Source of the DNA: an uncultured Sphingomonas sp.
GTDB lineage: Bacteria; Pseudomonadota; Alphaproteobacteria; Sphingomonadales; Sphingomonadaceae
Assembly: GCF_946478955.1 (NCBI RefSeq)
Contig: NZ_CAMLDL010000008.1
Span: 58,764-122,763 of the forward strand
Direction of reading: 5' to 3'
DNA length: 64,000 nt
Part shown: piece by piece, positions 1 to 8,349 of the stretch
How the letters are laid out: every line of letters starts with the position of its first letter
How positions within the stretch are numbered: the first letter of the stretch is position 1
The notes under the pieces: model-generated
The model's input: only the letters and a program-made list of their open reading frames with translations
Database searches by the model: none
Told to the model about the DNA's origin: nothing
Translations under genes and position numbers: made by a program

Positions 1-985
1 ACGCGTCATACCAGGGTTTGTGACTGGCCCCGACAATGTTGAGAACGCGGGTCCCGGGATGTGCCGCAAAGGCATCGCGGATATTGGCGGCCATCCGCAG
101 ATTCCGGGTTTCCCACCAGCCCATATATTGTCGCCCCGGCGTACCGGGCCATTTTTGGGCGAGAGCGCCGCCGAAATCGGCCCGAATTTGTCGATCTTGA
201 CCACCCCGCGAATTGGCGTGCCGATACCAGGCGAGAACCGATGCAGCGTCCTTCATCGCCGCCTTTTGGCGCGCCCATTCTGCCGCGACGGGTAGTTTAT
301 GATATTCTTCAAACCGCGTCATTTGCGCCTTGTCGAACTCAGGTGTCGTTGGTGCATCGGCGCTATGATCGTCGACGGGAAAGACCCGTTCCAAGCCAAG
401 CCGGGCGGCTAGTGTAGCAGCGACATCGTAATTTTCATTCGACTTGCCCGAGGTGCGCTGAAGGATCTTCAGAATATTAGCGTCAATTCCGTCGCCTTCG
501 CGGCGTTCCGTTGGCAGGAGGCGAAGCCATTGCACCTGTGCCGAAGATCGGTCGCCGGCCGCGACGAACAGCATGGCCAGCCTACGGCGCTGCGCGGCCG
601 TCGGGACGGCGGGCCAATTGGCGAGCGTCTTGCGGATTTCCGCGTTTGCTAACGCGGTCGAAAATCCTGTCGATTTTTCAATTTCAGTCAAATCCCAGCA
701 ATAGCCTTCAAAAGCGTCAGCGTATCGATCAGGATTGGCCTTCATCATCGCACATTGTTCGCCCGACACGCTCTCCACCGTGATGACCTGCGGATGATAT
801 GCCGCAAGTTTGGTCAGCAAGGGTTCGAGCCACGTCGCGTCGAATTTCTCAAGCTCGCTCATGTGAAAGGTGCCTAGCGTCATCACCCTCGTCTTTGACC
901 CGGCGATGGGCGGGTTGGGGCCTAGCGGTGATTGGGCGTGGCCGCTTCCCGCGACCAATATCAGGGCGGCGGCCAAAGCTTTCAT
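1..985 (-). CDS. DUF5694-like secreted protein, C-terminus cut by window edge
   Basis: The frame is open from an ATG at 985 to the left edge with no stop, so only about 328 residues are seen. It begins MKALAAALILVAGSGHAQS, a typical Sec signal peptide ending in AQS, so the protein should be exported. The mature part has MTLGTFHMS near residue 35 and ends NIVGASHKPWYDA. LGTFH near the start and a late GASHKP stretch are, as I recall, hallmarks of the DUF5694 family, which resembles TraB/PrgY-type proteins. No biochemical function is known to me. It is transcribed away from the CinA-type gene. The gene call is firm; the family call is moderately sure. Confidence 0.75.
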   Translation of the reverse strand, partial: MKALAAALILVAGSGHAQSPLGPNPPIAGSKTRVMTLGTFHMSELEKFDATWLEPLLTKLAAYHPQVITVESVSGEQCAMMKANPDRYADAFEGYCWDLTEIEKSTGFSTALANAEIRKTLANWPAVPTAAQRRRLAMLFVAAGDRSSAQVQWLRLLPTERREGDGIDANILKILQRTSGKSNENYDVAATLAARLGLERVFPVDDHSADAPTTPEFDKAQMTRFEEYHKLPVAAEWARQKAAMKDAASVLAWYRHANSRGGQDRQIRADFGGALAQKWPGTPGRQYMGWWETRNLRMAANIRDAFAAHPGTRVLNIVGASHKPWYDA

Positions 986-1116
986 GCGGTGCGTCTCCTA
1001 CTGTATTGCTGTAATAATACGGCAGGCAAGAAAAATGCAAGCATGGCATTTGCAGCCTACGCCAACAGGGCTAGGGTTGCGCATCACGTCACGAGTGAAG
1101 GGATCGCAAAAGCGCC

Positions 1117-1869
1117 ATGGCCAAGGTCTGGACCGCAGCACTGCTGGTGATTGGCGATGAGATCCTGTCTGGTCGCACCCAGGATAAGAACATCGCGCAG
1201 ATTGCGACCTGGCTGAACGTCCAGGGCATTCGCCTGCGTGAGGTCCGCGTGGTGCCTGATGTTGAGGACCGGATTATCGAGGCGCTGAATGCACTGCGGA
1301 CCACCTATGATTATTGCTTCACCACAGGCGGGATCGGGCCGACACATGACGATATTACGGTTGATGCCGCGGCAAAGGCACTGGGCGTTCCCGTGGTTAT
1401 TCATCCCGACGCACGCACGATTTTGGAGCGGTATTACACCGACAAGGGCGGGCTGAACGAGGGGCGACTTCGTATGGCCAGGGTTCCGGACGGCGCCGAT
1501 CTCATTCCCAATCACAAGTCGGGGGCACCTGGCATTCAAATCGGCAATCTCTTTCTGATGGCGGGTGTTCCGCACATCACGGCGGGAATGCTAGATGCGC
1601 TGACGGGCTCATTGGAGGGTGGACGCCCGCTCGTGAGTGTCACGGTTGGCGCCTATGCGCCGGAAAGCGAGGTTGCGGCGTTGCTCGGGCAAACGGAGCG
1701 CGCGCATGATGGCATCGCAATCGGCAGCTATCCCTTTTACCGCGAGGGGCGGATCGGGGCGAATTTCGTCATCCGGTCCGAAGATCCGGACCTCGCGCGG
1801 ACGGTCGCGGCGGAATTGGGCGACGGGTTGCGCGCCAGCGGCTATGACCCGGTCGATGGCGGAATCTGA
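1117..1869 (+). CDS. Molybdopterin-binding / CinA N-terminal domain protein
   Basis: A 250-residue protein consisting of a MoCF-biosynthesis (MoaB/MogA-like) fold. Near the N-terminus it reads LLVIGDEILSGRTQDKN, followed by TTGGIGPTHDDIT near residue 70; these are the nucleotide/molybdopterin-binding loops of the CinA N-terminal domain. The C-terminal pyrazine/NMN deamidase domain of full-length CinA is absent, so NMN deamidation is not expected. The rest of the protein follows the COG1058 pattern. In the CinA family this domain has been linked to ADP-ribose pyrophosphatase activity, but for stand-alone versions the role is unclear. It stands alone, convergent with the mannose-6-phosphate isomerase gene. 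Confidence 0.88.
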   Translation: MAKVWTAALLVIGDEILSGRTQDKNIAQIATWLNVQGIRLREVRVVPDVEDRIIEALNALRTTYDYCFTTGGIGPTHDDITVDAAAKALGVPVVIHPDARTILERYYTDKGGLNEGRLRMARVPDGADLIPNHKSGAPGIQIGNLFLMAGVPHITAGMLDALTGSLEGGRPLVSVTVGAYAPESEVAALLGQTERAHDGIAIGSYPFYREGRIGANFVIRSEDPDLARTVAAELGDGLRASGYDPVDGGI

Positions 1870-1895
1870 TTGTGCGACTTAGAGAGCGAAATTCG

Positions 1896-2759
1896 CTACA
1901 GCGCCTCATGCGACTGCCCGGGAGACAGAGACGTTACGGGGACGAGTTGGTCACCGGTGTAGGTGAATAACAGGTCTGAGCCATGATCGGCGTCTATCTG
2001 TGCGATGCCAGACAGGGCCAGGCATTCACCCGCCGTGAACGATAGACCGTCAGCGGTGCCGCCGCCCGCAATTGGGATTAACCAGCCCGTCTGGCCTTCG
2101 GTGAGCGAAACCTGTTTGATGCCCGACGGCCAGCGTTCGACGGTAAATTTGGGGCCTTGCACCAGAATTGTGCGACCGGCCTCAATCTGATCTGGCGTTG
2201 CGCGTCGGACAAATGGACGCGGATCGGCAACGGCAATGGCCTCTTCCAGATGCAATTCCCGAGGACGACCATAGTCATACAAGCGGTAGGTGGTATCACT
2301 GTTCTGCTGGATTTCGATCAGCGTTAGCCCGGCGCCAATGGCGTGGATCGTGCCCGCTGCGGAATAATAAACATCCCCCGGCCTGACGGGCTTCCAATCC
2401 ACCATTGTCTCTATCGATCCGTCGAGCGCCGCCGCGCGCAGCCGCTCGGAATCTACTTGCTTCCGAGTGCCCATGGCGATCGTTGAATCTGCGTCTGCGG
2501 CGAGGACTAACCAGCATTCGTCCTTTCCTCGCGGCAGGCCGCGCGCATGCGCCTGAACATCGTCGGGATGGACCTGAATTGATAGTTTTTCGCTGGTGAA
2601 CAGATATTTTATAAGAAGTTCTGGCGCGGTATCTCCAGGCGCGTTGAACCAGATTTCACCGACCGGCCCTTCGCAGGGTTCGGGATCATGGAATCCGGGC
2701 CAGAGCTGCCGCCGACCCCACGGCTTTTCAACGCGGTGGATAGCAAGACGCTTGGCAGT
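1896..2759 (-). CDS. manA: Class I mannose-6-phosphate isomerase
   Basis: A zinc-dependent type I phosphomannose isomerase that interconverts mannose-6-P and fructose-6-P, feeding GDP-mannose and polysaccharide synthesis. Visible signature parts are VEKPWGR at the N-terminus, GEIWF, SIQVHPDD (metal His), GKDECW (metal Glu) and AGTIHAIGAG (metal His), in the order expected of the cupin core. At 287 residues it is of the short bacterial class. I chose the ATG at 2759, giving MTAKRLAIHRVEKPWG, because family members start just before VEKPWG; an in-frame ATG at 2795 would add 12 residues of no recognisable conservation. Confidence 0.9.
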   Translation of the reverse strand, partial: TAKRLAIHRVEKPWGRRQLWPGFHDPEPCEGPVGEIWFNAPGDTAPELLIKYLFTSEKLSIQVHPDDVQAHARGLPRGKDECWLVLAADADSTIAMGTRKQVDSERLRAAALDGSIETMVDWKPVRPGDVYYSAAGTIHAIGAGLTLIEIQQNSDTTYRLYDYGRPRELHLEEAIAVADPRPFVRRATPDQIEAGRTILVQGPKFTVERWPSGIKQVSLTEGQTGWLIPIAGGGTADGLSFTAGECLALSGIAQIDADHGSDLLFTYTGDQLVPVTSLSPGQSHEAL

Positions 2760-2979
2760 CATATCAACAGCTTTTCTCGACACGGTCGATGCCACACGCG
2801 TTCAACATATTGGGCTGATGCCAGAGCGAACGGCGGCCTTGATCGTCTGGGCCTTTCGCTTGTTGGTTATGAGATCCCATGCCTTTCGCCCGCGCTTCTA
2901 TCCGTCCGCCAGTATTGGCAGGGTTACGAATATGTAGCCTGAATCTGACGTTCGACGACCCTTATTTCGTCAATAATCA

Positions 2980-3053
2980 TGGAGCGGGTGAAGGGAATCG
3001 AACCCTCGTCGTAAGCTTGGGAAGCTTCTGCTCTACCATTGAGCTACACCCGC
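2980..3053 (-). tRNA. tRNA-Gly (anticodon CCC)
   Basis: The reverse strand folds as a complete tRNA: acceptor GCGGGTG pairs with CACCCGC, the D arm is GCTC..GAGC, the anticodon loop is TTCCCAA (anticodon CCC), and the T arm is GAGGG TTCGATT CCCTT. CCA is encoded. Four of five anticodon-stem pairs form; the outermost is a G-A mismatch. It lies between manA and the TonB receptor gene, all on the same strand. Confidence 0.95.
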
Positions 3054-3103
3054 TTTAGGCGCGCCGCGAGCGGTGCCACGAGCCCTGCGCATCGTCAAGC
3101 GCC

Positions 3104-3138
3104 CAAAAGAAAACGGCGCCGCCCGAAGGCGACGCCGT
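3104..3138 (-). terminator. Rho-independent terminator of the TonB receptor gene
   Basis: Read on the minus strand, ACGGCGTCGCC, a TTCG loop and GGCGGCGCCGT form a GC-rich hairpin with one bulge, followed by TTTTCTTTT. It sits 24 bp past the receptor stop codon and before the tRNA-Gly gene. Confidence 0.85.
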
Positions 3139-3162
3139 CATCATGATCATTCAAGCGAAGGC

Positions 3163-5760
3163 TTAGAAGCCGACGTTGACGGTCAGGCTGACCGTGCGCG
3201 GCGCGCCGATCTGAACAAAGCCAGCATTGCTGTAGACGCCGTTCGAGCCGACACCCTGATTCAGGTTGCCGCCGAAGCCGCCGACATACAATTTGTTGAA
3301 CAGGTTGTAGACGTTCAGCTGCACATAGGTCTTGTCCAGCTGGCGGTCGAAGTAGCCCATGTTCAGGCGCGCATCGAGGTTGACGAGCCAGTAGGCAGGA
3401 ACCTTCGAATTATAGATAACCGTCGGAGCATTGGCGCCGCCGAGGTTGTCCACGTCCCCGCTGAAGGTGGCGGTGTTGGTATCATAAACATACCGCGGGC
3501 CGGTACGCTTTGCGGTTACGCCCAGGTCGATCGGGCCAAGGGTTGCGACGCCTGACGCACCGTAGGTGTACTTCGGCGAACCCGACTCTTGCTTGCCGGC
3601 CGTGAAGGCGCAGTTGCGCAGAGCCGCGATCTTTTCCGCAGTCGTGCTGGTCGGTGCATTGTCGCAGTCGAAGCCAGTGCCGCCGCCGATTTGAACGTTG
3701 TCCTTGATCTTGGACTTGTTCCACGAACCGAAGGCGTAGACCGTGAATTCCTTTGCCGGCGTGTAGGCAATGGAGCCGTCAACACCATATTTGTCGACGC
3801 GGCCGAGGTTACGATACACCGAGCGGTCCAGTTCAGGATCGTAGGCCGATGCCAGGCGATCATTGAACTTGGTGAACCAACCCGCCAGCTGTGCCTGGAT
3901 CTTCGAGCTGCGATAACGAACGCCCGCATCGAAGGTGTCGGTGGTTTCAGGCTTCGGCTTCGCCTGCGCCGTATCGGCCGGGAAGTAGAAAGCATTGTAA
4001 AGATTGTCCGTGCTCGGCACCGACAGACCCTTAGAATAGCTTGCGAATGCCGAAATCTGGGGCGTGAAGTCATATACCAAACCAAGGTTCGGAAGCAGCT
4101 TGTTGTACTTCAGAACACGGTGCTGCGGGCCCTGAATCGTCGGGTTCGCTGCCGCATATTGCGCGTCCAGCGTTTCATTCTGGCCGAAGCAATCGACAAA
4201 GCCGCTGGCCGACGTGGTGAAGCAATAGTTTTCAAGATCACGCTTGAAGAACGGCAGGCGGACGCCGGCATTCACCGTCAGGTTGCCAAACTCACCGCGA
4301 TATTCGCCAGCGATCTGGTTGAGGATCGCATAGGACTGGCGGTCGCGCTTTTGCATGACGACACCATTGGCATCTTCAATCGGATCATTGACCGGGAACA
4401 CGTCGACCGGGTCGCCATTCAGCTTCAGATAGCCGAGCTGGCCAGTCTGACGGTGGTTGGAACGGTCGTAGGTATAGGTGGCGCGAACCGTGTTGGCGTC
4501 ATCGATGTCCCAACGGAGACCGGCGATTACCGCGAAGCGGCGGGTGCGCGTCTGGCTCGGCGACAACAGCGTGACGCGGTCAAGCGTATCGCCGTCGCCG
4601 TTAAGGTCGCGGCCGAAGTAATAGGTGCCGCCAATGTAACCGGTCGCTGGCTTGCCACCAACCGTTGCAAAGCCTTCGCGGGCGTTGGCCGAAACCGACC
4701 CATCCGAACGAAGCGACGACGTTGTACCGCCGCCGTTGGCCTTGGTGTACTGAAAGCTCGGGTCAACCGTCAGAATGAGACCATCGCGAAGCGTGAAACG
4801 CGAATTACCGCGGATGTTAATGCTGTTCGAGGGGTTGGTACGACGGTCGAATTCCAGGCCGCAACCGTTCGGGAAGTCCGCGACACCCTTCTGCGGCGTG
4901 TCGACCTGGCACGGGTAATTGATGTCATATTTGCGGTCGTCACGCGACTGCGGGAAGCCCGACGGGACCGGAAGATCGTTGCGGAGCGCGACCGAACCGA
5001 AGAAGTTATTGCGATCCTGATTATAGCGGCCGGCGACCGAGATGAAATCGCCATTGTTGCCCAGCGGCTGATAGATTTTGGCGTTATATTGCTGACGGTT
5101 TAGCTTGCCGTAATTGTTGTACGGGTTGTCGTACTTCGACGTGCTGGCCGACACAAAGGCGCGGGTGCCGGATGAGGTCAGTTCACCGGTGTCGATCATG
5201 CCGAAGAAACGACGATAGTCGAACTGTCCCACCGACATGTTGAAACGACCGCCAAGCTTCTTGCCGGGGATACGCGTGCGTTGGTTGATGGTGCCGCCAA
5301 CAGCCGAGGCGGTCGGCGAGTCAACGTCGGTCGAGCCGAGGTTGACGTTGACCTGTTCGATCAATTCCGGATCGATCGAGAAGTTCGAGTAGATGTTGTA
5401 GTTACCGCTGTCGTTCAGCTGGATACCATCAAGGGTGTAGCTGACGCGGGTCGAATCGAAGCCGCGAATCGACAGCGTGCCGCCGGAGTTGCCGTACGCG
5501 TCATTGTTCTGGAAGCTGACGCCCGGAACGACGTTGATGGTGTCGAGGACGTTCTGGCCCGGACCGCTGCGCGCGATCATTTCCTGGCTGACAACGGCTT
5601 TCGCCTTCGGTGCGTCGGGGACCTGGATGCCGCCCACGTCCTGCGTGCGCGTGCCGGTGACCACGATTTCCTTTTCGAAATCGACGGAGCCCGTCGATTG
5701 AGCGAATGCAGCCGTCGGCATGACGACAGCCGTCGAGCAGAGAAGAATGAGTTTTTTCAC
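3163..5760 (-). CDS. TonB-dependent outer-membrane receptor
   Basis: An 865-residue receptor with a signal peptide (MKKLILLCSTAVVMPTAAFA then QS), a TonB box region reading EIVVTGTR near residue 31, a plug domain (about 45-165, with NVVPGVSF, LSIRGFDSTRV and YTLDGIQLND) and a long beta-barrel rich in aromatic and Asn/Tyr strands. It ends TVNVGF, the usual C-terminal phenylalanine needed for outer-membrane insertion. The ligand cannot be told from sequence. The plug resembles siderophore/ferric-type receptors, but sphingomonads also use such proteins for sugars and peptides. No regulator or transporter gene is adjacent. It is monocistronic, with its own hairpin terminator. Confidence 0.93.
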   Translation of the reverse strand: MKKLILLCSTAVVMPTAAFAQSTGSVDFEKEIVVTGTRTQDVGGIQVPDAPKAKAVVSQEMIARSGPGQNVLDTINVVPGVSFQNNDAYGNSGGTLSIRGFDSTRVSYTLDGIQLNDSGNYNIYSNFSIDPELIEQVNVNLGSTDVDSPTASAVGGTINQRTRIPGKKLGGRFNMSVGQFDYRRFFGMIDTGELTSSGTRAFVSASTSKYDNPYNNYGKLNRQQYNAKIYQPLGNNGDFISVAGRYNQDRNNFFGSVALRNDLPVPSGFPQSRDDRKYDINYPCQVDTPQKGVADFPNGCGLEFDRRTNPSNSINIRGNSRFTLRDGLILTVDPSFQYTKANGGGTTSSLRSDGSVSANAREGFATVGGKPATGYIGGTYYFGRDLNGDGDTLDRVTLLSPSQTRTRRFAVIAGLRWDIDDANTVRATYTYDRSNHRQTGQLGYLKLNGDPVDVFPVNDPIEDANGVVMQKRDRQSYAILNQIAGEYRGEFGNLTVNAGVRLPFFKRDLENYCFTTSASGFVDCFGQNETLDAQYAAANPTIQGPQHRVLKYNKLLPNLGLVYDFTPQISAFASYSKGLSVPSTDNLYNAFYFPADTAQAKPKPETTDTFDAGVRYRSSKIQAQLAGWFTKFNDRLASAYDPELDRSVYRNLGRVDKYGVDGSIAYTPAKEFTVYAFGSWNKSKIKDNVQIGGGTGFDCDNAPTSTTAEKIAALRNCAFTAGKQESGSPKYTYGASGVATLGPIDLGVTAKRTGPRYVYDTNTATFSGDVDNLGGANAPTVIYNSKVPAYWLVNLDARLNMGYFDRQLDKTYVQLNVYNLFNKLYVGGFGGNLNQGVGSNGVYSNAGFVQIGAPRTVSLTVNVGF

Positions 5761-5830
5761 GATTTACCCCAGTGTTTGATGAAACCCGCAGATTGCCAGT
5801 TACACCGGGCGGCTAGGGACGGAATAAGAC

Positions 5831-5865
5831 AAAAAGGTGACAGCCCTTTTGGGCCTCACCTTTTT
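5831..5865 (-). terminator. Symmetric hairpin terminator after the queuosine-precursor transporter gene
   Basis: AAAAAGGTGA is answered exactly by TCACCTTTTT, enclosing a second stem GCCC TTTT GGGC. On the minus strand the structure ends in TTTTT, so it can stop transcripts coming from the yhhQ-like gene before the receptor promoter. The A/T ends make it potentially bidirectional. Confidence 0.8.
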
Positions 5866-5961
5866 CCGCAAACCGTTGCAGAAATCCCACTCAATCACGC
5901 CACCCCGCGCGACTCCGGCGGGCCGTTGAGCAGGTTTTGCCCTAATTAACAAGCGTGTGAA

Positions 5962-6618
5962 TTAAGAAGCTTTCGAGTCGAGGCGGCGGCCAATTGCGAC
6001 GGCGAGGTAGATTAGGGCCGGAACCAGGACGATCGAGAGCGTTACCTTGGCGAGCATTTGTCCCATCAGCAGTTCCTTGATGGGGAAGACGCCGTAGAAG
6101 GCGATGCTGACAAACAATAGCGTGTCGACAATTTGCGACAGCACACTCGCCACACCCGCGCGCAGCCACAACAGTGCACTCCCCTCACGCCCTTTCAGCC
6201 AGCTGAAGATTGTCACGTTAAGCAGGGTCGAAATCCCATAGGCGACAATGCCGCCGAGCCAGATGCGCGGCGTGCCCGACATCATCAAATTGAAGGCATT
6301 GAGGCGGTCCGGCTGCATTTCCGGTGACGCCGGTGCGGCCAGCACGAGCAGCGTGAGGAGAAGCGACGCGATGAGCGGCACAAAACCGATCACCACCAGC
6401 TTGTTGGCAGTTTCACGACCATGAAGTTCAGCAACCGCGCTCGACGTTACAACGAGGAGGAGGAAAGCGAAAATGCCCGCTTCAACGGCCAGCGGCCCCA
6501 ACGCTACCTGCTTGTTACCGAGCACCCCGGCGATGCAGACCATCCCGCCATAGAAAATCGACATTGCGAACAGGGATGGCGAGATGGCGCGGGCTGGCGC
6601 GGCGTTAGTGTCGGTCAT
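5962..6618 (-). CDS. yhhQ: Queuosine precursor transporter, VUT/YhhQ family
   Basis: An inner-membrane protein of 218 residues with about six hydrophobic segments, including SLFAMSIFYGGMVCIAGVL, GIFAFLLLVVTSSAVAEL, LIASLLLTLLVLAA and LLFVSIAFYGVF. The intramembrane pieces NKQVALGPL, SAVAELHG and RAGVASVLSQIVDTLLFV match the YhhQ (COG1738) family, which imports 7-deazaguanine precursors preQ0/preQ1 for tRNA queuosine. I looked upstream for a preQ1 riboswitch and saw none. It is divergent from the nucleoside kinase gene. Confidence 0.88.
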   Translation of the reverse strand: MTDTNAAPARAISPSLFAMSIFYGGMVCIAGVLGNKQVALGPLAVEAGIFAFLLLVVTSSAVAELHGRETANKLVVIGFVPLIASLLLTLLVLAAPASPEMQPDRLNAFNLMMSGTPRIWLGGIVAYGISTLLNVTIFSWLKGREGSALLWLRAGVASVLSQIVDTLLFVSIAFYGVFPIKELLMGQMLAKVTLSIVLVPALIYLAVAIGRRLDSKAS

Positions 6619-6743
6619 GGGGGCGAAGGCCTAACGGCTTTTGGGCGTCCCGCAAGCCCATTTCCGTTTGACCGGCATCGAGCGCATGGCTAGGCGGCCT
6701 ACCGCCTTTTCCATTCCCCTCAGGACAGTATAGCAAGTAGCCG

Positions 6744-7730
6744 ATGGTCGACGCGACGATAGACATTGTAGCCATGGGCGATGCCATCGTCGACGTCATC
6801 GCATCTTGCGATGACGCGTTCCTGATCGAACATGGCCTTCCGCGCGGTTCAATGCAGTTGCTGTCACCGGAGCAAGCTGACACGCTTTACGCCGCGATGG
6901 GGCAGGCGCGTGAAATGTCCGGCGGCAGCGCGGCAAACTCCATGGCCGGGATCGCTGCGATGGGCGGCCGCAGTGCCTTTATCGGCCAGATTGCGGACGA
7001 TCAGTTCGGTGCCATCTTTGACCATGATATGAAGGCGCTGGGCGTGCGATTTGAAACGTCTGCCCTGACCGGCGGACCGCCGACCGGGCGCTGCCTGATC
7101 CTAGTCACGCCCGACGGCCAGCGCACCATGAACACGGCGCCAGGGGCGAGCCATGAGCTCAGCGTCGACGCGCTCGACCATGACATCATCCGATCCGCGT
7201 CAATCCTCTACCTTGAAGGCTATCTGTGGGGCCCGGAAAAACCGCGCGCTGCGATGGTGAAGGCGGTTGAGATTGCTCATGCCGCCGGGCGCCAGGTGGC
7301 GTTCACGCTAAGTGAAAGTGTGTGCATCGCCGGCCGCAAGGAAGGCTTTGCGATGATGATCGACAGCGGCGGCGTTGACCTATTGTTCGCTAATGAGGAT
7401 GAGGTTTTGCAATTGACCGGCCGGACCGATCCCGCAGAGGCGCTGAAGGAGTTGAGCGCGAAGGTCGCGACGCTGGTTGTGACGCGCGGTCCAGACGGTG
7501 CCAGCGTAATTGAAAATGGACAGCATGTTTCCATTCCCGCCGCGCCGGTCGAGCAGGTGGTTGATACGACTGGTGCCGGCGATATGTTCGCCGCAGGGTT
7601 CCTCACAGCTCGCTGCAAAGGACATGGGTTGGAGCGTAGTTTGATGACCGGCGCGCTGGCAGCTGGTGAGATCATTCAACATTATGGTGCGCGCCCGATG
7701 GTTGATCTTAAGGCAAAGGTGCAATTGTGA
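6744..7730 (+). CDS. PfkB-family adenosine (nucleoside) kinase
   Basis: A 328-residue ribokinase-fold enzyme, predicted to phosphorylate adenosine or a similar nucleoside to its 5'-monophosphate using ATP. The N-terminal substrate motif reads MSGGSAANSMAGIAAMGG, and the C-terminal catalytic motif is DTTGAGDMFAAGF, with its Asp as base and GAGD anion hole. The next gene overlaps its stop (GTGA), and a nucleoside transporter gene follows, which supports a role in nucleoside salvage. Ribokinase-fold families differ by few residues, so guanosine/inosine or a sugar cannot be excluded as substrate. Confidence 0.85.
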   Translation: MVDATIDIVAMGDAIVDVIASCDDAFLIEHGLPRGSMQLLSPEQADTLYAAMGQAREMSGGSAANSMAGIAAMGGRSAFIGQIADDQFGAIFDHDMKALGVRFETSALTGGPPTGRCLILVTPDGQRTMNTAPGASHELSVDALDHDIIRSASILYLEGYLWGPEKPRAAMVKAVEIAHAAGRQVAFTLSESVCIAGRKEGFAMMIDSGGVDLLFANEDEVLQLTGRTDPAEALKELSAKVATLVVTRGPDGASVIENGQHVSIPAAPVEQVVDTTGAGDMFAAGFLTARCKGHGLERSLMTGALAAGEIIQHYGARPMVDLKAKVQL

Positions 7731-8305
7731 GCGACCTCAAGCGACTTGCAGTCTATTGCGGCGCCAATGCGGGCGCGAATAGCGCCTACACTGACGCGGC
7801 TCGCGATCTGGTGCGCGAAATGGCGGCCCGCGGTATCGACCTGGTTTATGGCGGCGGCCGACTGGGATTGATGGGCATTATCGCCGACGAAATGCTAAAC
7901 GCGGGCGGCAAAGTTTATGGGGTAATCCCCCAGGCGCTTGTGGATCAGGAAGTGGCCCACACTGGCCTGACCGAGCTCCGCACCGTTCATGGGATGCACG
8001 AACGCAAAGCGGCCTTCACCGATTTGTCGGATGGTTTCATCTGTCTTCCCGGCGGCATCGGCACCCTCGACGAACTATATGAAGCGTGGACATGGAACGC
8101 GCTTGGCTATCATGCCAAGCCGCTTTGCCTGCTCAATGTCGACGGTTTCTGGGACGGGCTGACGGATTTCATGGACCATGTCACTGACAGCGGATTTCTC
8201 AGCCCAGCCCGGCGCGCGCAATTGTTGGAGGCAGAGACTCCGGCGGAGGCACTCGACCTGCTGGACAGCGCCGCAAAAACTGCCACACAGGGAATGACCT
8301 GGTAA
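7727..8305 (+). CDS. LOG/TIGR00730-family nucleotide phosphoribohydrolase
   Basis: A 192-residue Rossmann-like protein carrying the family signature PGGIGTLDELYEAWTW near residue 108 and YGGGRLGLMG near residue 40. LOG proteins split nucleoside 5'-monophosphates into free base and ribose-5-phosphate. In plants and some bacteria they activate cytokinins; in many bacteria they act on AMP/CMP. The GTG start at 7727 overlaps the kinase stop by 4 nt, implying translational coupling. With the kinase upstream making a nucleotide and this enzyme removing the base, the pair could run nucleoside to base in two steps; that pathway is inference. Confidence 0.88.
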   Translation: MSDLKRLAVYCGANAGANSAYTDAARDLVREMAARGIDLVYGGGRLGLMGIIADEMLNAGGKVYGVIPQALVDQEVAHTGLTELRTVHGMHERKAAFTDLSDGFICLPGGIGTLDELYEAWTWNALGYHAKPLCLLNVDGFWDGLTDFMDHVTDSGFLSPARRAQLLEAETPAEALDLLDSAAKTATQGMTW

Positions 8306-8349
8306 CAGCCAGATTTGGGGTATTCGCCCGGGGAGGGGCGGCGTAACGC

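Noticed and set aside
3589..5103. 504-codon open frame antisense to the TonB receptor
   Set aside because: Mirror of a GC-rich gene; Val/Arg-rich composition, no motif, whereas the opposite strand encodes a complete receptor.
6619..6743. Possible preQ1 riboswitch before the YhhQ-type gene
   Set aside because: The leader shows no recognisable preQ1 class I/II pseudoknot sequence by eye.
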